Both the position numbers and the translations under genes were made by a program. Shown in pieces: positions 57,823 to 64,000 of a DNA stretch of 64,000 nt. The DNA comes from JAQIBY01 sp051747965 (GTDB lineage: Bacteria; Bacteroidota; Bacteroidia; Bacteroidales; ML635J-15), in NCBI GenBank assembly GCA_051747965.1, contig JBNJGS010000008.1:1-64000 (forward strand), read 5' to 3'. Numbering within the stretch: position 1 is the first letter of the stretch; each line of letters begins with the position of its first letter. Under the pieces are notes generated by a model. The model saw only the letters and a program-made list of their open reading frames with translations. It did not search any database and had not been told where the DNA came from.

Positions 57823-57852
57823 AAAAGCCGCCCCATTTACGGAGCGGCTTTT
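57823..57852 (-). terminator. terminator of gcvP
   Basis: The stem AAAAGCCGC/GCGGCTTTT (57823-57831 with 57844-57852) is followed on the minus strand by T residues, 20 nt after the gcvP stop codon. Confidence 0.85.
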
Positions 57853-57872
57853 TGGTTGATATGGACGTTTTC

Positions 57873-60749
57873 TTATTCGTATGCTTCTATCGGGTCACAG
57901 GTACAAACGAGGTTTCTGTCACCATACCCGTTATCAATTGCGCCGGTCCATGTCCAGAATTTATTTTCTCTGACCCATGTCAGCGGATAGGCTGCAGTTT
58001 CTCTTTCATAGCTGTGATTCCAGTCTTTGCTCAGACATTCTTCCGCGGTGTGCGGAGCATTGATTACCGGATTGTCATCTGCTGTCCAGGTTCCATCTTT
58101 AATTTTGTCCAGTTCTTTACGGATTTGTATCATAGCTTCAATGAAGCGATCAAGTTCTTCCTTGCTTTCACTTTCCGTGGGTTCCACCATCAGTGTTTCA
58201 TGTACGGGGAATGACAGGGTGGGAGCATGGAAGCCGTAATCCATCAGTCTTCTGGCAATATCAGCAGAGCTTACATTGTATTCTTTCTGAAAATGCTGGC
58301 AGTCCAGAATCATCTCATGAGCACATCGGCCGGTTTCTCCGGTATACAGTACGTCGTACCATTTTTCCAGAGCTTTTGCGATGTAATTAGCATTGAGAAT
58401 GGCAATTTCAGATGTTTTTTTCAGTCCATTTTCTCCCAGCATTTTGATATACCCGTATGTGATGGGTAAAATACTTGCAGAACCAAAAGGAGAGGCTGTT
58501 ACAGCTTTGATACCTTTGTCTCCGCCGGTTGGTATCACAGAGTGGCCTGGCAGATAGGGGCTGAGCTCTTTTGTTACGCCTATCGGTCCAACCCCGGGTC
58601 CGCCACCACCATGAGGAATGGCAAATGTTTTATGCAGATTCAGGTGGCAGACATCAGCACCGATGATTCCGGGGTGTGTATGTCCCAGCTGGGCATTCAT
58701 GTTTGCTCCGTCCATATAAACCAATCCACCGTTATCATGAATGATTTTATTCATCTCTTTGATTTTGCTTTCAAAAACACCATGTGTAGAAGGGTAGGTA
58801 ACCATGAATGCAGCCAGATTATCTTTATGTTTTTCTGCTTTTTCCTGCAGATCATTCAGGCTGATGTTACCATTGTCATCGGATTTCACAACAACAACTT
58901 TCATGCCTGCCATTACTGTGCTGGCAGGATTTGTTCCATGGGCAGATGAGGGCACCAGACAAATGTTTCTGTGTTCTTGTCCGTGTTCCCGGTGAAAAGC
59001 CCTGATGACCATCAGGCCGGTATGTTCACCGCTGGCGCCTGAGTTCGGCTGCAGGCTCACTGCGTGAAATCCGGTGATTTTGGCCAAATCGGATTGAAGC
59101 TCACACATCATCTCCTGATATCCTTTCCACTGGTCTGCGGGAGCAAATGGGTGGATATTGGCAAACTCTTCCCAACTCAGCGGAAGCATGGTGGTTGCAG
59201 GATTGAGTTTCATGGTACAGGAACCCAGCGGAATCATAGAATGATTCAGTGCAATGTCACGGCGCTCAAGTTTCTTCAGGTAGCGCATCATTTTGGTTTC
59301 ACTGTGGTATGAGTTAAATACTTCCTGCTCCATGAATGCATCTGTTCTCAGGAACTTTTTGGGGATGCTGAGTTTGCCTTCACCTTGCTCCAGAGGTTTT
59401 GAATGCTGATTTGCTGCTTTGGCAAATATGGTGATGATATCGTTCAGGTCCTGCAGTCTTGCAGTTTCGTCCATACTGATGCCAACCTCTCCCTGACGGA
59501 TGATGTTCAGGTTGATTTTATAATCTGCAGCAATGGCCTGAATTTGAGATGCCTGAATGGTATCCGGCAAGGCAAAACGCAGGGTGTCAAAATAATATTC
59601 ATTGAGTTGCCTGTATCCCAATTCTGTAATGGCTTTTTCCAGACTTGCGGCTTTTTTATTGATGTTTCCGGCAATGCGCTTCAGACCAATGGGGCCGTGG
59701 TAAACTGCATAAAAACCGGCCATATTGGCAAGCAGGGCTTGTGCTGTACATATATTTGATGTGGCACGTTCGCGTTTGATGTGCTGTTCACGGGTTTGCA
59801 GAGCCATGCGAAGGCCCGGTTTGCCAAATTTATCCTTTGAAACTCCGATGATACGGCCCGGGATATTTCTTTTGTATTTTGAGCTGGTAGCCAGAAAACC
59901 TGCGTGCGGACCGCCAAAACCCATGGGTACTCCGAATCGCTGGGTGTTGCCAACCACCACATCCGCTCCCCAGTCTGCAGGTTTTTGCAGTAAAACAAGT
60001 GCCATAATATCAGCGATTGCAGTAAGCAGAAGGCCGGCTTCATGGGCTTCTTCTGCAAATTTGCTGTAATCCCTGATGCTGCCATCCGCTGCCGGATATT
60101 GTACGATAGCTCCAAAAAACTGTCCATCCTTGATTTTGGAAAAATTGCTGAAATCATCAACAATGACTTCCACACCAATGGGTTCGGCACGCATTTCTAT
60201 GACATCCAGGGTTTGTCTGAATGTGTTTTTGTCAACAAACAATTTGTTTTTTCCGGCTTTAACATCTTTTCTGGAACGGGTGTCAAACATGAGTGACATG
60301 GCTTCCGCTGCTGATGTAGCTTCATCAAGAAGTGATGAATTGGACATTTCCATGCCTGTCAACTCTGTTATCATGGTCTGGAAATTCAACAGAGCCTCAA
60401 GTCTTCCCTGTGATATTTCTGCCTGATATGGAGTATAGGATGTGTACCAGCCCGGATTCTCAAAAACATTGCGCTTAATTACAGACGGCACATTTGTCCC
60501 GTAGTAACCTTCTCCAATGTAAGTTCTGTAAACCTTGTTTTTGCCTGCCACTTCCTTGATGTGAGCAAGGAATTCCTGTTCTGTTATGCCTTCATCCGGC
60601 ATGTCAATCGGCTTGTCGAGTTTTATGGCTGGCGGTATTGTCTCATCTATGAGTTGCTCAATGGAATCAACACCAACGGTCTTTAGCATTTCTTTGATGT
60701 CAGCCTCTTCCGGGCCAATGTGCCTGTTGATAAAAAGTTCGTTTTTCAT
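57873..60749 (-). CDS. gcvP: glycine dehydrogenase (decarboxylating), glycine cleavage P protein
   Basis: A 958-residue PLP enzyme of the glycine cleavage system, which decarboxylates glycine and passes the aminomethyl group to the H protein. It is the full-length single-chain form. The N-terminal half begins FINRHIGPEEADIKEMLKTV and holds YTPYQAEISQGRLEALLNFQ. The PLP Lys707 is in HLNLHKTFAIPHGGGGPGVG. Other family segments are SLQPNSGASGEHTGLMVIRA and FPVHETLMVEPTESESKEEL. gcvT and gcvH are not in the window. A -7-like box (TACCTTTA on the minus strand, 60800-60807) lies 50 nt upstream of the start. Confidence 0.98.
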   Translation of the reverse strand: MKNELFINRHIGPEEADIKEMLKTVGVDSIEQLIDETIPPAIKLDKPIDMPDEGITEQEFLAHIKEVAGKNKVYRTYIGEGYYGTNVPSVIKRNVFENPGWYTSYTPYQAEISQGRLEALLNFQTMITELTGMEMSNSSLLDEATSAAEAMSLMFDTRSRKDVKAGKNKLFVDKNTFRQTLDVIEMRAEPIGVEVIVDDFSNFSKIKDGQFFGAIVQYPAADGSIRDYSKFAEEAHEAGLLLTAIADIMALVLLQKPADWGADVVVGNTQRFGVPMGFGGPHAGFLATSSKYKRNIPGRIIGVSKDKFGKPGLRMALQTREQHIKRERATSNICTAQALLANMAGFYAVYHGPIGLKRIAGNINKKAASLEKAITELGYRQLNEYYFDTLRFALPDTIQASQIQAIAADYKINLNIIRQGEVGISMDETARLQDLNDIITIFAKAANQHSKPLEQGEGKLSIPKKFLRTDAFMEQEVFNSYHSETKMMRYLKKLERRDIALNHSMIPLGSCTMKLNPATTMLPLSWEEFANIHPFAPADQWKGYQEMMCELQSDLAKITGFHAVSLQPNSGASGEHTGLMVIRAFHREHGQEHRNICLVPSSAHGTNPASTVMAGMKVVVVKSDDNGNISLNDLQEKAEKHKDNLAAFMVTYPSTHGVFESKIKEMNKIIHDNGGLVYMDGANMNAQLGHTHPGIIGADVCHLNLHKTFAIPHGGGGPGVGPIGVTKELSPYLPGHSVIPTGGDKGIKAVTASPFGSASILPITYGYIKMLGENGLKKTSEIAILNANYIAKALEKWYDVLYTGETGRCAHEMILDCQHFQKEYNVSSADIARRLMDYGFHAPTLSFPVHETLMVEPTESESKEELDRFIEAMIQIRKELDKIKDGTWTADDNPVINAPHTAEECLSKDWNHSYERETAAYPLTWVRENKFWTWTGAIDNGYGDRNLVCTCDPIEAYE

Positions 60750-61319
60750 AAAGCCAGTTATATCATTTTTATACTGTTATAATATCATTGTTTTCATCGT
60801 AAAGGTAAAAAAACTCTTTTCAATCTAAACTGCCAAAGAACAGTTTTTGTTGATTTTTTTTTACCATGGTGCAGAAAATCATACAAGGAGAATGCATCGG
60901 CAAAACACATATGATGATATTGGTAGCTTATAGAAGCCTGTGGTAGTAAGGCTTGTGTGGTTTGTAATGACAAGGCGTGTTCTTTTGGTGTTTTTGCTGG
61001 TGTTTGTTACGATGAAATTCAACGACTAAATTTATATAAAATGGTCAAAATAAAAAGTTAAGTCAAATTTTCCTTGCAGTCCCAAGCTTCCGGAACTTCT
61101 GTCTGGCTTTGTGGATATATATCCAATGGATTTCAAACTATACTTAAAAATGTTGGTTTGCGATAAATATCTGTCATCATAAGAAAAACTGATGGTCATA
61201 TAATAGGCAAAAAAACCAACATTTGTCATGAATTTATGTGTGACAATACTGTACTTTAGCAGTGAAAATTGATACTGACTCAGAAGAGTGAAGTGTAGTT
61301 TTTCATAGTTGATTTGGTT
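60750..61319. other. 570-nt region without a convincing gene
   Basis: It holds the gcvP promoter region at the left and then A+T-rich DNA. A minus-strand frame of 65 codons (61032-61229) ends in GKFDLTFYFDHFI, which looks vaguely like the end of an outer-membrane barrel, but it has no signal peptide and no partner fragment. I see no RNA structure or repeat. Confidence 0.4.
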
Positions 61320-63386
61320 TTAGGTTTTAAGAGAGTGTCCCGTAGATTCTGCGGGACCTTTCTGATTTAAGAGCCCACTTCTTTTTAACAATGCTTCCTC
61401 ATCGGGTCTTCTTCCCCTGAAAGCAATGTAGGAATCCATTTCTTTTCTTGAGCTGCCTTTTTCAAGAATTTCTTTTTTGAATGATTCTGCGATTTGGGTA
61501 TCAAAAATCCCCTTTTCCCTGAATATTTCAAAAGCATCCGCATCAAGTACCTCCGCCCATTTGTAGCCGTAGTATCCTGCTGCATAGCCACCACCGAAGA
61601 TATGACCAAAGGAGGGGCTGGTTGCACAATTGCTGACTTTTGGCAAAATCTGTGTTTGCGCCATGGCCTTGTCTTCAAATTCAATCACCCCTGTTTCCGT
61701 GGGCCCGGAAAGGCTGTGCCAGGCCATATCAGTAAGTGCAAGGCCAATCTGTCTTGCGGATTGGTATCCTGACAAAAAGTGACGTTCACGGCTTAACCTA
61801 TCAATCAGATTGTCCGGCATGCTTTCACCTGTTTCATGATGAAGCGCTACAGATGTCAGCCATTCCTTTTCATAGGCATAATTTTCCAAAAACTGAGAAG
61901 GGAGTTCAACAAAATCACGGCTCACCGAAGTCCCCGAAAACGATGCATATTTACACTGACTTAGCAGACCGTGCAGTCCATGTCCGAATTCATGCAATAA
62001 AGTAGTAAATTCATTGAAACTCAATAGCGCGGGTGCATTCCTGCCCGGCCTGGTGAAATTAAATACCAGTGAGATATGTGGTCTGATGTTTTCATCTCCG
62101 GCCATGTGTTGTTCCCTGTAACTGGTCATCCAGGCTCCGCTCTGCTTCCCGTTGCGGGGAAAATAATCCAGATAAAGCAGGCCGGTAAAATTGTCATCAG
62201 CATCTGTTACTTCAAATATCCTGACATCTTTGTGATAAACATCAATATCATCTCTTTTTGTGAAGGTCAAACCATACAAACGGGTGGCAAGATCAAAAAC
62301 CGATTTTTCTGCCCGCTCAAGACTAAACCACGGCCGTGTAATGTTATCATCAATTTGTAAATTTTCTTTTTTAAACTTCTCTGCATAAAATGCCCAGTCC
62401 CATGGCATGATTTCATCCTTAAATCCGCATTTTTCAGCAAATGTCTGAATTTCTTTCAGCTCAGCATGGGCCTTCTTTATTGAAACATCTGCCAGATTGT
62501 GCAAAAAAGTCATAACATTCTGTTTGCTGCCTGCCATCCTTTCTTCCAGTACATAATCTGCAAATGTTTCATAACCAAGTAGCTGTGCCATCTCGATGCG
62601 CAAGGAAACAATCTTTTTTATGATCTTATGATTGTTATAGCTATTGTTATGGCTGCACTGACTCATTCGTGCAATATACATTTCCCTGCGCAAATCCCTT
62701 TCCTCGGCGTATTTCATGAACGGCAGATAGCTGGGGTATTGCAAGGTAAAAACCCAGCCCTTGAGCTTCTTTTCTTTGGCTTTATCAGCTGCTGCCTGTA
62801 CGGCATGTTCCGGGATGCCCGCTAGCTGATTTTTGTTACTGATATGCAACATGTAATGATTTGACTCATGCAGGCAGTTTTTGTCAAATGTCAGTGATAA
62901 TTGTGAAAGCTCCCGGTTTATTTTTTTTAATTTCTCCCGTCCCTTTTGTTCTAAACCTGCACCATGCCTGATGAAGGTCAAATGGGTTTGTTCAAGAAGT
63001 CTTTTGTCTTCTCCCTGCAAACCATGTTCTGACTGTCTGACCGCCTCTATTCTGAGAAAAAGCTCACGGTCCAGCATGATGTCCGTGTAAAAATCAGATA
63101 AGAGCGGGGAAATCTTTTGGGCACTGTTTTGTAATTTATCATTTGATTCTGCTGACAGTAAATTGAAAAATGTGGTAGAAATTCTGTCCAGATCCAATGT
63201 AGACATCTCCAATGCAAGAATGGTATTTTTAAAATCCGGTTTTGCTTTAGTATTTTTAATTTTTTCAACTTCTTTGCCGGCCTCCTTTGTTTTGGCCTTG
63301 ATGGCTGACAGGAAATCTTTATTTCTGATGCGGGAAAAGGGCGTGCTTTCCCGGGGAGTATTGTGTTTTTTGAGAAGTGTATTCAT
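61320..63386 (-). CDS. M3-family metallopeptidase (oligopeptidase/Dcp-like)
   Basis: A 688-residue zinc peptidase without a signal peptide, so cytoplasmic. The zinc motif HEFGH (His465, His469) is in TTLLHEFGHGLHGLLSQCKY; the third ligand region follows with DFVELPSQFLENYAYEKEW. Further M3 features are GLLYLDYFPRNGKQSGAWMT and FGHIFGGGYAAGYYGYKWAE near the C-terminus. Members cleave short peptides, either as peptidyl-dipeptidase Dcp or as oligopeptidase A; the substrate split cannot be decided by eye. It would finish degradation of imported peptides, in keeping with the secreted proteases and POT transporter nearby. It is divergent from the M28 gene. Confidence 0.95.
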   Translation of the reverse strand: MNTLLKKHNTPRESTPFSRIRNKDFLSAIKAKTKEAGKEVEKIKNTKAKPDFKNTILALEMSTLDLDRISTTFFNLLSAESNDKLQNSAQKISPLLSDFYTDIMLDRELFLRIEAVRQSEHGLQGEDKRLLEQTHLTFIRHGAGLEQKGREKLKKINRELSQLSLTFDKNCLHESNHYMLHISNKNQLAGIPEHAVQAAADKAKEKKLKGWVFTLQYPSYLPFMKYAEERDLRREMYIARMSQCSHNNSYNNHKIIKKIVSLRIEMAQLLGYETFADYVLEERMAGSKQNVMTFLHNLADVSIKKAHAELKEIQTFAEKCGFKDEIMPWDWAFYAEKFKKENLQIDDNITRPWFSLERAEKSVFDLATRLYGLTFTKRDDIDVYHKDVRIFEVTDADDNFTGLLYLDYFPRNGKQSGAWMTSYREQHMAGDENIRPHISLVFNFTRPGRNAPALLSFNEFTTLLHEFGHGLHGLLSQCKYASFSGTSVSRDFVELPSQFLENYAYEKEWLTSVALHHETGESMPDNLIDRLSRERHFLSGYQSARQIGLALTDMAWHSLSGPTETGVIEFEDKAMAQTQILPKVSNCATSPSFGHIFGGGYAAGYYGYKWAEVLDADAFEIFREKGIFDTQIAESFKKEILEKGSSRKEMDSYIAFRGRRPDEEALLKRSGLLNQKGPAESTGHSLKT

Positions 63387-63595
63387 GATTTTTTTATTTG
63401 CAATACAAAGTAAGTCATAACTTAGGTTTTAACAAAAATTCTGATAAATCTTATCAGCCGGAACATCACTGGATTCATTTTTTTGCAATTCTGGTTCCGA
63501 GTACAAAGAAATATTTATCAATGAGATGCCATATCGGTATTTAAAACATTTTTCTATCTTGCAGGCTTTAGTAAACTGGTAAAAAGAACTTCATT

Positions 63596-64000
63596 ATGCG
63601 CTGTAGAATTCTGCTTGTATTTATTGCTGTTTGTATTGCTGTGCAAGGACTTGCGCAGGATGTTGAGATTGCCCGGAGAAGCATAACTTACCTGGCTTCA
63701 GATGAGTTGTCCGGACGTTTGCCGGGTACAAAAGGAGACTCCCTCTCAATTGATTTTATCGCTGCTCAAATGAAGTACCATGGTATAGAAGGGTTTGATT
63801 TTGGTTATGTGCAGCCTTTTGAGCTTGTTACAAGGATAGAGCCTTCAGATAAATGCATCGCAATACTCCACGGAAAAAAGCTGAAAATGCATGATGATTT
63901 TATGCCTGTGAGTTTTTCCGGAAATGGAGCCCTGGACGCCGGGCTTGTTTTTATGAATTTTGGAAGCCAGAAAAATGTATCGTATGAGCCTGGGAAATGG
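63596..64000 (+). CDS. M28-family peptidase, N-terminal part
   Basis: The frame starts at ATG 63596 and is open to the window edge (135 residues seen). A signal peptide (MRCRILLVFIAVCIAVQGLA, cleaved after LAQ) is followed by ARRSITYLASDELSGRLPGT, the N-terminal signature of exported M28 aminopeptidases of this phylum, and by FIAAQMKYHGIEGF. The zinc-ligand region lies beyond the edge. It is the fourth peptidase gene of the window and divergent from the M3 gene. Confidence 0.85.
   Translation, partial: MRCRILLVFIAVCIAVQGLAQDVEIARRSITYLASDELSGRLPGTKGDSLSIDFIAAQMKYHGIEGFDFGYVQPFELVTRIEPSDKCIAILHGKKLKMHDDFMPVSFSGNGALDAGLVFMNFGSQKNVSYEPGKW

Noticed and set aside
61032..61229. Minus-strand 65-codon frame ending like a barrel strand
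   Set aside because: No signal peptide and no matching fragment around it; too short to call a pseudogene with confidence.

Overview
The window is bacterial DNA of roughly 43% G+C by eye and reads as a fragment of a Bacteroidota genome, probably a Bacteroidales/Marinilabiliales-type marine or saline organism assembled from a metagenome. The supporting signs are five secreted proteins with type IX secretion (T9SS) type A tails (F/YPNP...), one giant protein with the gliding-type (type B) C-terminal domain, a PorP/SprF protein, promoters of the Bacteroidota form TTTG-N18/19-TAnnTTTG, weak ribosome binding sites, a BtuB-like TonB receptor behind a cobalamin riboswitch, and short lipoproteins typical of the phylum. 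A 100-N scaffold gap at 10177-10276 shows that this is a draft assembly.

Layout. 1-1050: a truncated ORF, a small membrane protein, G+C-rich non-coding DNA, a broken tRNA-Lys copy and an intact tRNA-Lys(TTT). 1.3-14 kb: two very large secreted proteases (an S1 lysyl-endopeptidase-like enzyme with five PKD domains, and a C10/streptopain-like enzyme of about 1790 residues split by the gap), separated by a small outer-membrane protein and a light-response pair (SRPBCC protein plus Fe-S photolyase). 14-24 kb: a GT117/DUF2723 membrane protein, a small lipoprotein, a POT-family transporter, then divergently nnr, a DUF4831 protein and a BamA/TamA-like barrel. 24-26.2 kb: a three-gene LytS/LytTR/Hpt signalling operon. 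26.2-30.5 kb (minus): a tight run FKBP-pyrB-pyrI-serpin-two small exported proteins. 30.7-33.5 kb: a hybrid multi-PAS histidine kinase. 33.5-40.1 kb (minus): PorP/SprF and a cobalamin-riboswitch operon. 40.3-45 kb: a PKD-repeat giant with a type B T9SS tail. 45.3-52 kb: a REC-PAS-kinase protein, a PaaI-like thioesterase, ligA, nth and argS. 52-60.7 kb (minus): a short SSB, a 1696-residue beta-propeller/repeat protein and gcvP. 61.3-64 kb: an M3 metallopeptidase and the start of an M28 peptidase.

How they may work together. A large share of the window serves protein degradation and surface display: secreted S1, C10 and M28 peptidases, a cytoplasmic M3 oligopeptidase, a peptide transporter-like protein, a serpin whose predicted P1 residue is Lys, and T9SS cargo with one PorP/SprF protein. 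The most coherent specialised module is the B12-regulated uptake operon (39.9 to 34.8 kb). It combines a BtuB-like receptor and a BtuG-like propeller lipoprotein with two T9SS-tailed surface proteins, one of the DUF4465 family.

The least ordinary observations are the rearranged tRNA-Lys pseudogene with a palindromic insert, the scaffold gap that is really a 99-bp contig overlap, the serpin embedded in a pyrimidine operon, and the T9SS version of the B12-capture operon. I did not find a CRISPR array, a transposase, an integrase or a recognisable defence island.
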